Shown: positions 45,346-52,393 of the stretch, piece after piece | How positions within the stretch are numbered: position 1 is the first letter of the stretch | Layout of the letters: each line of letters opens with the position of its first letter | Assembly: GCA_030442035.1 (NCBI GenBank) | Contig: JAUJEA010000009.1 | Span: 62,001 to 126,000, forward strand | Direction: 5' to 3' | Source of the DNA: Splendidivirga corallicola | Lineage (GTDB): Bacteria; Bacteroidota; Bacteroidia; Cytophagales; Cyclobacteriaceae | Length of the DNA stretch: 64,000 bases | Position numbers and translations under genes: made by a program | Notes under the pieces: model-generated | Database searches by the model: none | What the model was told of the DNA's origin: nothing | The model's input: only the letters and a program-made list of their open reading frames with translations

Positions 45346-46353
45346 TCAAATTTCCTGCAGATAGTTATCCATCAAAAGCAAGTATTTTCTGATTTCCTCC
45401 AGAAAGAATTCTTTCTTTTTCATGTCAATTGTCTGTTTGGCTCTTAATGTATTTACCTTGGCTCTGACATTGGCCCGATAGGCCTTATAATATTTGAACA
45501 GTTTAAGCTCAGGACTTCCAAAGGTTAAGCGGGATTGATTAATATACTTTTGCAACAATAGGCCTCCGAGATCGGGTCTGTTGTGTGCATCCAGATCCAT
45601 ACAACAAAAAGCGATTTCATTGAGTACATCGATCTGCCGAAAATCATCATTGAATTCGATGCAATCAAAAATGATAGGATCCTTATAAAGAAATATGTTT
45701 TTTGAATGGAGATCGCCATGGACATCTCTTATTAATCCTTGCTTTGATCTCTCTTTTATTAGAGCCTCAGCACTAATCAAAAATTTGTTGGCGACCTGTG
45801 TATTCTTTTTAATTAATTGCCCATAATACTCACCCAATTCCGTTGCAATGAATTTCTGTTCATCCAAAAGATCATTAAATTTTCGCTGATCCCCGGCGCG
45901 TTGGTAGGGCTTTTTTATAATTTCAGCATGATCATGAAACAACCATATTTTCCTGGCTAAGCCACAGATGTCTTTCTCATTTACCTGACCATCTCTTAAT
46001 CTATTATGCATTTGTTTGGCAAGCTGCAAGCGCTTCATTTTGACAGCAAAATCAATGATCTCACCACCTTTTTCATCCATGCAAAGGCGGCTTGGTTTGA
46101 CGCAGATAGGAGTAATATCCAGGTAAATGTTTTTGGTTAACCTTCTGTTAAGTTGCAATTCTCTTTGGCAGTAAAAGGCTCTTTTATCCAATGTCGAAAA
46201 ATCAAGGAAAGAGTATCGGATCGGTTTTTTTATTTTATAAGCAAACTTGTTGGTAAGTAATAACCACGATATATGCGTTTCTATGAGTTTAACCGGAGTT
46301 TGAAACTTTTTGGAAAGATCTTTTAATAAGACATGAATTTGTTCCTCCTTCAT
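45346..46353 (-). CDS. Aminoglycoside-phosphotransferase-like kinase (COG2187)
   Basis: 335 aa. The kinase-like core has V-H-G-D-L-H-S-K-N-I-F-L (catalytic loop) and I-I-F-D-C-I-E-F-N-D-D-F-R (metal site), with N-terminal E-T-H-I-S-W-L-L-L-T-N-K-F-A-Y-K-I-K-K-P. It corresponds to the N-terminal half of the COG2187-COG0645 two-domain proteins such as mycobacterial Rv2004c. The matching ATPase half is the separate gene at 47562-48068. Substrate unknown. Confidence 0.85.
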   Translation of the reverse strand: MKEEQIHVLLKDLSKKFQTPVKLIETHISWLLLTNKFAYKIKKPIRYSFLDFSTLDKRAFYCQRELQLNRRLTKNIYLDITPICVKPSRLCMDEKGGEIIDFAVKMKRLQLAKQMHNRLRDGQVNEKDICGLARKIWLFHDHAEIIKKPYQRAGDQRKFNDLLDEQKFIATELGEYYGQLIKKNTQVANKFLISAEALIKERSKQGLIRDVHGDLHSKNIFLYKDPIIFDCIEFNDDFRQIDVLNEIAFCCMDLDAHNRPDLGGLLLQKYINQSRLTFGSPELKLFKYYKAYRANVRAKVNTLRAKQTIDMKKKEFFLEEIRKYLLLMDNYLQEI

Positions 46354-46408
46354 AATTTCACAGCGTATACATAAGTGACAATTTCATAGATATCATTCCC
46401 ATTTCTAT

Positions 46409-46442
46409 TGATTTGAGTCAGGATTGAAGTTGATCGTGATCA
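46409..46442. promoter_or_regulatory. Tandem Crp/Fnr boxes (one exact, one near)
   Basis: TGATTTGAGTCA (46409-46420, one mismatch) and TGATCGTGATCA (46431-46442, exact, 5+2+5 inverted repeat), centres 22 bp apart. They lie between the divergent COG2187 kinase (-) and YtfI-like (+) genes. The exact site ends 57 nt before the ATG at 46499. Confidence 0.6.
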
Positions 46443-46498
46443 TCCTTCCTGAAAATACCGCTTCGTAAATTGAATTCATCAAAACAGATCTGTTGAAG

Positions 46499-47026
46499 AT
46501 GACGATAGCTTTATTGAGCATTATTGGTACGTTACTCCTGGTGTTTATAGCCTTAATGGTTGCACCCCTGTCGATTTATATAAATTCCGATGAGAATAAA
46601 GGATTAATAAAAATCGGACAATTATTGCAAGCATTGATATTGATAAATGGGGAGGGAGAACCGGAGATACGTTTTAGATTCTTTTTTTTCACTTATCACT
46701 TGTCAACTAACAAGCCATCTAAAAAAAAGAAGAAAAAGAAGACAAGCCGGGTCAAGCCATCCAAAAAGAAGCCATTTAGGATTAAAAGGGGACTTGGCAT
46801 GGTTCGAGGAGTGCTAAGAACGTTTGACCTTCAGTTTTTACGGATAGACTGTGACACCGGCAATTATATGCTCAATGCCCAACTCGTTCCAGTATGTATG
46901 ATGCTGAGTAATAGTAAAAGGTCATTGAGCACAAATTTTCAAGGTATAATAAGTATTCAGCTATTAATCACAAATCGATTGATGTGGATTGCGCTGGCGG
47001 TGATCCGTTCCCTTTTGAAAAGTTAA
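46499..47026 (+). CDS. YtfI-like (DUF2953-type) membrane protein
   Basis: 175 aa from ATG 46499; a TTG lies 6 nt upstream. An N-terminal TM helix (A-L-L-S-I-I-G-T-L-L-L-V-F-I-A-L) is followed by a beta-rich region, a Lys-rich stretch (K-P-S-K-K-K-K-K-K-K-T-S-R) and a C-terminal domain. The pairing with a YtfJ-like gene 29 nt later reproduces the Bacillus ytfI-ytfJ order, which supports the DUF2953 assignment; sequence similarity alone is modest. Confidence 0.6.
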   Translation: MTIALLSIIGTLLLVFIALMVAPLSIYINSDENKGLIKIGQLLQALILINGEGEPEIRFRFFFFTYHLSTNKPSKKKKKKKTSRVKPSKKKPFRIKRGLGMVRGVLRTFDLQFLRIDCDTGNYMLNAQLVPVCMMLSNSKRSLSTNFQGIISIQLLITNRLMWIALAVIRSLLKS

Positions 47027-47055
47027 ATATTTTTCAATAACTAAAATCTAATACT

Positions 47056-47421
47056 ATGGACATGCATTTTGAAGAATTATTAGAAAAAGTCACTGACTTC
47101 ATCAAGTCCGAGGCAAAAACAGAAACTGTAATAGGAGAGTCATTTAGTCTGGGTGAATTTACCTGCGTCCCTGTTGTGAGAATGGGAATAGGTTTTGGAA
47201 GTGGTGGTGGAGGAGGTGATGCCCCCAAAACCGGGCACGGTGAAGGAGGAGGAGCAGGTGCAGGGATTGGCATGGAGCCCATTGGTTTTTTGGTGACGAG
47301 AGAAAATGAGATCTCTTTTATCAGTACTGGAAAAAGTAAGGGAATGTCGGCAGCTTTTGAAAAAGTACCTGATTTGATAGAGAAGATGATGAGCCAGAAA
47401 AAAGAGAAAACGGAGGCATAA
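47056..47421 (+). CDS. YtfJ/GerW family protein
   Basis: 121 aa. Features are V-T-D-F-I-K-S-E-A-K-T-E-T-V-I-G-E, V-P-V-V-R-M-G-I-G-F-G-S-G-G-G-G-G, a Gly-rich loop with G-E-G-G-G-A-G-A-G-I-G, and P-I-G-F-L-V. In spore formers this family (GerW) is linked with germination, but it is also found in non-sporulating bacteria, as presumably here. Role unknown. Operon with the upstream YtfI-like gene. Confidence 0.88.
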   Translation: MDMHFEELLEKVTDFIKSEAKTETVIGESFSLGEFTCVPVVRMGIGFGSGGGGGDAPKTGHGEGGGAGAGIGMEPIGFLVTRENEISFISTGKSKGMSAAFEKVPDLIEKMMSQKKEKTEA

Positions 47422-47519
47422 AAATCAATGGCTGCTTAAAAAGATCCTTGTAAAGGTTAGTTTTGGAGAAAATCCAATACACAACGCCTGATAGTTCAAA
47501 ACAATATTTCACTTTGTTA

Positions 47520-47580
47520 AAAGGTTTGAGAATTGCGAAGACATAATCTGTCAAAGTGATCTCAAACCTTTCTGTTTTTT
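47520..47580. terminator. Convergent bidirectional terminator
   Basis: AAAGGTTTGAGA (47520-47531) pairs with TCTCAAACCTTT (47560-47571) across a long loop and is followed by TCTGTTTTTTT. It lies between the YtfJ gene (+) and the ATPase gene (-), whose last codons form one arm. Confidence 0.5.
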
Positions 47581-48068
47581 TGGGTTAGGTATTTTTTGGT
47601 CTTCAGCAACATTTCCCGAAGGTTTTCATTAGTAGATTTCAGGATCAGATGATTTGAAACAAATGGTTGAAATTCACTCTTTAAATTTTGATATACTTCA
47701 TAATCAGCCTCACTGTATTGCCTTGGCTGACCCAACCTCTTTTTGATAACCTCTTCGTCCGCAACAATTTCTATGAAAACAAATAGTATGTGTTCGCTAT
47801 TTAGTTTTTTAATAAATTTTTCCCTGAATTCATCTCTGTAAAAAGTAGCATCTACGACAACATCTTTCTTGGATGTAAAATGAGCCGACATGTTTTCAAG
47901 CAGTTCATCATAGATCATCATTTTTTCAGCCAGCAAATAGCTTCTTTGCTCCAATAGCTCCTTACGCAATTTGTCACTACCTAAGTAGATGGCATCTAGC
48001 TCCTTGGCCAATGCCACTGAAAAATAGGTCTTGCCTGAACCGGGTAACCCAAAAACAATGATAACCAT
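47562..48068 (-). CDS. AAA-type ATP-binding/kinase protein (COG0645 half)
   Basis: 168 aa from ATG 48068 (MVIIVFG); an upstream TTG at 48092 is less likely. Walker A is G-L-P-G-S-G-K-T at the N-terminus, with D-A-T-F-Y-R-D and Q-P-R-Q-Y-S-E-A-D-Y as in COG0645 P-loop kinases. In Rv2004c and relatives this domain is fused to the COG2187 kinase found here at 45346-46353; here the two are separate genes on the same strand, with the YtfI-YtfJ pair between them on the opposite strand. Confidence 0.82.
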   Translation of the reverse strand: MVIIVFGLPGSGKTYFSVALAKELDAIYLGSDKLRKELLEQRSYLLAEKMMIYDELLENMSAHFTSKKDVVVDATFYRDEFREKFIKKLNSEHILFVFIEIVADEEVIKKRLGQPRQYSEADYEVYQNLKSEFQPFVSNHLILKSTNENLREMLLKTKKYLTQKNRKV

Positions 48069-48230
48069 GTTCACAATAAATTTATCCACCAAGGTAAATA
48101 CACGGAAATATTAATACAATGATCTGGATTAGTTGGAATAGTATCGAATTAACGGCTATGTATACAAAGAATTCGGTATTGTTTACAAGAATTAATAAGA
48201 TGATTCTGATGGGGAGGGTATAAAAATAAA

Positions 48231-48257
48231 AAAACCTGAGTACTTAACTCAGGTTTT
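48231..48257. terminator. Displaced tRNA terminator at the island's left edge
   Basis: AAAACCTGAGT-ACTTA-ACTCAGGTTTT (11-bp stem, 48231-48257). Read on the minus strand it ends in a T-run (TTTTTTTATTTTT) and directly follows the 17-nt tRNA 3'-end repeat. It is best explained as the original terminator of the initiator tRNA gene, separated from it by the island. Confidence 0.7.
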
Positions 48258-48273
48258 AGTAGCGGGAGCAGGA
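48257..48273. repeat. Left att-like direct repeat (tRNA 3' end fragment)
   Basis: TAGTAGCGGGAGCAGGA, identical to 59047-59063. The match breaks on both sides (T/G on the left, A/C on the right), as expected for an integration core rather than a duplicated tRNA gene. Confidence 0.85.
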
Positions 48274-48644
48274 AACTGTAATAATCTGTATATCAAGGCT
48301 ATATATTATTAATGTAAAACAACTAAATAAACTTTCTTATAAAGTTGCCTTAGTAAAAAATACCAAAGGTTCTAATCACATCAAAGATTAGAAATAATAT
48401 GAATCAACCATTACCGTCCAAATGGTGGGCATAAGAAAACAGAAATCATGGACACAGATCTTTACCAGTATTTTTATGAATGTGATAACCATAAAGTCGA
48501 ATTAAAGCTTGAAACCGATGATTGTTACGTTTATTGTTCATAAAGAACCATCCCTTATCCACCCACTTAGGAAGGAGGTAAAAGAAATTATTGTTAAGCC
48601 TGCTCGAAGATAAATTACAGAAGAAAGGCATAAAAACTACCACC
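48274..48644. other. Left end of the island, no clear gene
   Basis: About 370 nt. It contains a 31-codon plus-strand ORF at 48448-48543 (MDTDLYQYFY, three cysteines) and an 11-codon ORF at 48399; neither has a recognised family. This is where an integrase might be expected, but none is present. Confidence 0.4.
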
Positions 48645-49007
48645 TTATTTTTGATTTTTTGTCTGGGCTCTGTTTAAATGCCAAACTGTACGGCCTGATG
48701 CAATCCAAAAATGACTTTTGCATCCTATGATTCTATTGATTGAGGGGTGAATATTGATTTTTTTGTACTTAATCTTAAATTGCCAGTAGGGCGGCTCTTC
48801 GGCAAGAAGATTCAATTTAATTTCAGCACGGCAACCACATGGGCATAGAAATGTCAAAAGCCAAGGTTCTGTAGGGGTTCCCACAATATACACAATACCT
48901 GCTCGATAATGCACAGGGACTTCATCAGTAGTCGTAACCTTAAAATCGGGCCTTTGGGTTTGGAAAAATACAAACCACCATTTGATAAGTTTTCTTAAAA
49001 ATCTCAT
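48645..49007 (-). CDS. DUF6527 protein, last gene of the Ubl-conjugation operon
   Basis: 120 aa. It has F-L-C-P-C-G-C-R-A-E-I-K-L-N and G-C-K-S-H-F-W-I-A-S-G-R-T-V-W-H; the clustered Cys/His residues suggest a zinc site. This C-P-C-G-C ... C-x-S-H-F-W pattern is characteristic of DUF6527, found with bacterial ubiquitin-like operons. The start overlaps the E1 stop by 4 nt (ATGA), so translation is coupled. A role in Ubl processing or target recognition is inferred. Confidence 0.8.
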   Translation of the reverse strand: MRFLRKLIKWWFVFFQTQRPDFKVTTTDEVPVHYRAGIVYIVGTPTEPWLLTFLCPCGCRAEIKLNLLAEEPPYWQFKIKYKKINIHPSINRIIGCKSHFWIASGRTVWHLNRAQTKNQK

Positions 49008-50383
49008 AATTCTGGCATTTCAATAAATGGTGTCATATCCCCTCGTCCTACCCTTTTTTCAAGAAAAGTATCCGGCTCACCATCACTTTCTGTAAAGATC
49101 ATGCCTTCTGATATGGCAAGAAAGTGAGCGGCACGTTCAATTGCATCTGTTCCTTTAAATGAGTGGATACGATCAAGAAATTCATTTACCCCATAACTTG
49201 ACACTTGCATATTAAAGCTGATAACAGCAGGACTTTCTACTGGCAGATTGACAATATATTTTTCGGATAATCTACGCTTATACTCATTGGGATTTTGCCT
49301 AAGCAAAGCAGCTGCTTCCAAACCTTTCATTGTATATACACCACGGCTGAAAAGGGAAGAACCTCCAGGTTGCAAATAATGAACTGCCCCATTGATTTGG
49401 TTAATTCCACCGTTTTCATCCGCTTCCAATTTCACCCCTATATCAAAATAGGGAATTAGATAAAATGTTGCTATTTGATTGATAAGGTGACGTCCATCGA
49501 TAGAGTCTACGCAACCGAATATTACGTCACTGCTGATCAATTCATTAATGGCTTCTCTGGAATTATAAAGATTGACCTTAAAAGTACTTATATTGGTATC
49601 AAATCCCATCCGTTTAACAATTTTTGCCAATACATCCACCTTGTAGATGCCCCTCTTTGCATGTTCAAGGGTAGAATTCAGAATCCTATTAAGGTTCTTT
49701 CTTTCAATCTTATCTGGATCGATCAAGACAAGGTGCCCAACACCTAACCTTGCTAGTTGTTCAACAGTAGGTGATCCTGTACCTGAAGCACCAACTACTG
49801 CTATTTTCATTTGTTTCAGCAAGTTGACCGTACCTTTTCCAAGGGTTTGGCGGTTACGTAGGGTAACTTCCTTGTTGACAATTGCAGTAGTTTTATGCTT
49901 CCAAAACTTAAGTTGATTTCCAACCAAGGTAATCTTGTTCAAAGGGATAAACTTGTTTTCTAAACTTACTACTCGACCAAAAAGCTCGCCTTTGGGAAGC
50001 ATAACCAAACTAACATGTGGTTGGGGGCTATCAAACCAACCATAAATAGATGGAAAAAGGTCATAATCCGATTTATTATCTACCGGTGAAAATCGAGGAT
50101 AATCGGTTGTGTGACTATGAATTTTTGCAAAGGAGAACTTATTAAGGGCCGCTTTTTCCAGCAATGGAACAATTACCTCAGTCCTCCAATAAACATACCT
50201 CTCTGAACGTTCACATTGATCATAAGGAATTAGCAAGAGTTCGTGTACTGTAAGAATGGTCAATTCGTTTGAAATATGGAGACCACATAATGCTACGGCT
50301 ACTGCTTCGAGGCCGTCTCCCGGAAAGAGATGATCTTGAAGCTGCTGATGGTGTATTCCCGATATTCTAAGCTGAAATTGCAT
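49004..50383 (-). CDS. JAB metallopeptidase-E1 (ThiF) fusion for a ubiquitin-like modifier
   Basis: 459 aa. N-terminal JAB/JAMM domain: E26 in E-A-V-A-V-A-L-C-G and the exact zinc motif H89-S-H91-x7-S99-x2-D102. The C-terminal E1-like adenylation domain (about 185-430) has G198-A-S-G-T-G-S, D222 in L-I-D-P-D, N232-R233, K249 and G-C-V-D-S-I-D-G-R (290-298). The JAB part could remove the modifier, and the E1 part activates its C-terminal Gly. No separate C-x-x-C zinc pairs are seen. It overlaps the E2 gene by 17 nt and the DUF6527 gene by 4 nt. Confidence 0.9.
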   Translation of the reverse strand: MQFQLRISGIHHQQLQDHLFPGDGLEAVAVALCGLHISNELTILTVHELLLIPYDQCERSERYVYWRTEVIVPLLEKAALNKFSFAKIHSHTTDYPRFSPVDNKSDYDLFPSIYGWFDSPQPHVSLVMLPKGELFGRVVSLENKFIPLNKITLVGNQLKFWKHKTTAIVNKEVTLRNRQTLGKGTVNLLKQMKIAVVGASGTGSPTVEQLARLGVGHLVLIDPDKIERKNLNRILNSTLEHAKRGIYKVDVLAKIVKRMGFDTNISTFKVNLYNSREAINELISSDVIFGCVDSIDGRHLINQIATFYLIPYFDIGVKLEADENGGINQINGAVHYLQPGGSSLFSRGVYTMKGLEAAALLRQNPNEYKRRLSEKYIVNLPVESPAVISFNMQVSSYGVNEFLDRIHSFKGTDAIERAAHFLAISEGMIFTESDGEPDTFLEKRVGRGDMTPFIEMPEL

Positions 50384-50783
50384 AAGGTTTAATTATAAAT
50401 TCACGTTGTAACCAATATTCAATAAGTGCAAAATGTGTAGATAAATTATCTACGCCATCGCGCCATGGATTTAATGCACTGCGATGGCGCGACCAACGCT
50501 GCCATATCTTGTTATCAATATTCTGTAGTGCCAAAGCACCAATAGGTTTCTTGTCCAACCTACAGATATGGGGATTAAAATAGACCATATCTAGTTGTGT
50601 CCTCGGATACCCAAATGCAACATGAACAGCTAAAGACACTGTTAACTGTTCATACCCTTTAGGTAATGGATATTGATGAACTAATATCCATAGCATCGAA
50701 TTTTCATTAAGTGCTTCCCAGGGAAGACCAAGATTTTCCAAAAAACCCTGGTCTTCAGTCAATAAATCAAATTGTCTTCGCAT
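50367..50783 (-). CDS. Prokaryotic E2 family E protein
   Basis: 138 aa. The pattern W-I-L-V-H-Q-Y-P-L-P-K-G-Y, a G-Y-P-R-T-Q-L-D-M-V-Y-F-N-P segment and W-Q-R-W-S-R-H-R-S-A-L-N-P-W-R-D-G-V-D-N matches the prokaryotic E2 family E described by comparative genomics. C74 (in N-P-H-I-C-R-L) is the only cysteine, so it is the only candidate for a canonical thioester. Start and previous stop share a base (TAATG). It would carry the modifier from the E1-like protein to targets. Confidence 0.87.
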   Translation of the reverse strand: MRRQFDLLTEDQGFLENLGLPWEALNENSMLWILVHQYPLPKGYEQLTVSLAVHVAFGYPRTQLDMVYFNPHICRLDKKPIGALALQNIDNKIWQRWSRHRSALNPWRDGVDNLSTHFALIEYWLQREFIIKPYAISA

Positions 50784-51079
50784 TATCCTTCGGTTTGGTC
50801 TAAAGGAATGGTCATAAACTTCTCAATACCAGGCTTACAAAAATTAACTTTATCATCCAAGCCGATTTTTATAACTTTGCCGCCTCGAATTTTTTGACGT
50901 AATTGATATTGACTAGTGGGTGTTTTACCAGCTAATTCCAGAATTTCAGCACCGATCATACATTCTACATCTACAACGAACTTCTGATGGTCTACTTTGA
51001 TTCTGTACCTTTTCTTTTTCTCGGGTTTACGATTGGACTTTGAATATTCTTCCAAATCAATAATTTCAATTTCTACCAT
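50783..51079 (-). CDS. Ubiquitin-like modifier (multiubiquitin domain family)
   Basis: 98 aa. The beta-grasp part (about 23-98) reads Y-R-I-K-V-D-H-Q-K-F-V-V-D-V, E-I-L-E-L-A-G, Y-Q-L-R-Q-K-I-R-G-G and F-M-T-I-P-L, the multiubiquitin pattern, here as a single copy. The N-terminal K-x-x-R-K-P-E-K-K-K-R tail is basic. It ends in T-E-G-stop, so the C-terminal Gly is exposed and could be adenylated without prior cleavage. First gene of the operon Ubl-E2-JAB/E1-DUF6527. Confidence 0.88.
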   Translation of the reverse strand: MVEIEIIDLEEYSKSNRKPEKKKRYRIKVDHQKFVVDVECMIGAEILELAGKTPTSQYQLRQKIRGGKVIKIGLDDKVNFCKPGIEKFMTIPLDQTEG

Positions 51080-51228
51080 AATTTTGAATTTTTAAAAGTT
51101 CTAAAATGCTTTCATAATAGTATGTTGAGAATAGAGTGGAAGTCACGATAAAAAAAATAAATAATTTTGATCGCAATTTTTTGTTACTTTCTAACATATA
51201 AAGTGAGGACGATTTTTATGATTGAGAC

Positions 51229-51789
51229 ATGAATAAAAAGAAAAGAGAAATACTGGAACATCAGGATTGGCCGAGGATCATTAAAGAATTAACCCTCCAT
51301 GCTCATTCGAGGTTCACTTTTTGGAATTTACTTAAACAAAAGGGCATTAAAGGGTTTTCCCCTGAGGAGATTGCGTATCAAGCTATTGAAATGGTGCTTA
51401 CTGGTGAATGGAATTGGAACCCAAATAAATCAGAATTGCTTCCTTATTTAAAGTTTTGTGTAGTTAATGGACTAGTAGCAAACCTAGCAAAAAACAAAGA
51501 AGTGAAAGTAGCAAATACTGCGGATATTCAAGAGTTGAATGTAGGCAACTCCTCCAATTTAGAAAATGATTTGAATGCTAAACAAGTGCTGGTTTTCATT
51601 CGAAATGAATTAAAGGATGATAAACTACTTATTGAAATATTGAATTGTTTGTATGATGGCCTAAAGCGCGCAGACATTCATGAAATGTTAAATATTGACC
51701 TAGAAACGTATGATAACGCATTGAGAAGGCTGAAGTTTCGCTTATTGAAGCTTAAGAAAGCCGGTTTAATGAAATCCCTAATCAATTAA
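51229..51789 (+). CDS. Sigma-70-like DNA-binding protein
   Basis: 186 aa. The middle (G-F-S-P-E-E-I-A-Y-Q-A-I-E-M-V-L-T-G-E-W-N-W-N) resembles sigma region 2, and the C-terminus (K-R-A-D-I-H-E-M-L-N-I-D-L-E-T-Y-D-N-A-L-R-R-L-K-F-R) a region-4 helix-turn-helix. Divergent from the ubiquitin-like operon across a 149-nt shared promoter region and first in a plus-strand set of four genes. It may control the peptidase module or both operons; function is inferred. Confidence 0.65.
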   Translation: MNKKKREILEHQDWPRIIKELTLHAHSRFTFWNLLKQKGIKGFSPEEIAYQAIEMVLTGEWNWNPNKSELLPYLKFCVVNGLVANLAKNKEVKVANTADIQELNVGNSSNLENDLNAKQVLVFIRNELKDDKLLIEILNCLYDGLKRADIHEMLNIDLETYDNALRRLKFRLLKLKKAGLMKSLIN

Positions 51790-51795
51790 TTCGTG

Positions 51796-52077
51796 ATGAT
51801 GAAAAAGAAAAATATTGAAATTCTTAGTAGCTTATTCGAGGAAACTGAACAAGTTTCTTTAACCAATGAAGAGCTTGATGGTTCTTTATTAGAGATTGGG
51901 CTTGACCCTAATGGGGTAGTAGTTAATGGTATTGAAAGGATTAAAAAGCATATAAACCTCAAGAACTTCTCCGGTGATAATGTTAACAGCACCATTCAAT
52001 TACCAGATAAAATAAAGAAGCCAGTGAGTAACAAGCGCACCATACCTATGGCCGCGAAGAGACGAAAAAAAAGATGA
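51796..52077 (+). CDS. Small protein of unknown function (93 aa)
   Basis: Acidic N-terminal half (E-E-T-E-Q-V-S-L-T-N-E-E-L-D-G) and a very basic end (M-A-A-K-R-R-K-K-R), the latter possibly for nucleic-acid or protein binding. It starts 6 nt after the sigma-like gene. No family recognised. A GTG at 51793 is an alternative start. Confidence 0.55.
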   Translation: MMKKKNIEILSSLFEETEQVSLTNEELDGSLLEIGLDPNGVVVNGIERIKKHINLKNFSGDNVNSTIQLPDKIKKPVSNKRTIPMAAKRRKKR

Positions 52078-52096
52078 GCATATATAAAATGTTTAA

Positions 52097-52384
52097 ATGC
52101 AGTTTGAAATTATGATAAAGATGAATAGATTCGTACAGCCTTATTCTTTGTTAGAAACGTTAAAAAAGATTGAAACATTTACGTTTAATGGATGTACAAA
52201 TCTAATTTTACACTATATGCCCCGTAGAAAAAAACCAATCTATATCACTGCCAAAAGTAAAAGAGTTAAGCTAAGCGACGCAGATATTGAGAATGGAATT
52301 AGCAAGGTTGATGAAGTAAACAGGAAAACACGGAGTAGTTTTCGCTATGACAACAAAGCTCTTTCTTTCAAAGCTGGACGATAA
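52097..52384 (+). CDS. Small basic protein of unknown function (95 aa)
   Basis: Contains a P-R-R-K-K-P-I-Y-I-T-A-K-S-K-R-V-K-L-S segment followed by a helical acidic part. It lies 19 nt after the previous gene and 9 nt before the peptidase-like gene, so it is probably cotranscribed. No recognised family. Confidence 0.5.
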   Translation: MQFEIMIKMNRFVQPYSLLETLKKIETFTFNGCTNLILHYMPRRKKPIYITAKSKRVKLSDADIENGISKVDEVNRKTRSSFRYDNKALSFKAGR

Positions 52385-52393
52385 ACGAGAGAA

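Noticed and set aside
47222-47262. Gly-rich repeat as a possible CRISPR or tandem repeat
   Set aside because: It is the Gly loop of the YtfJ protein; no spaced direct repeats or CRISPR array occur anywhere in the window.
48446-48643. 65-codon minus-strand ORF directly after the DUF6527 gene
   Set aside because: GTG start, unusual composition rich in F and N, no recognisable domain, and it overlaps a plus-strand small ORF. Not supported as a fifth operon gene.
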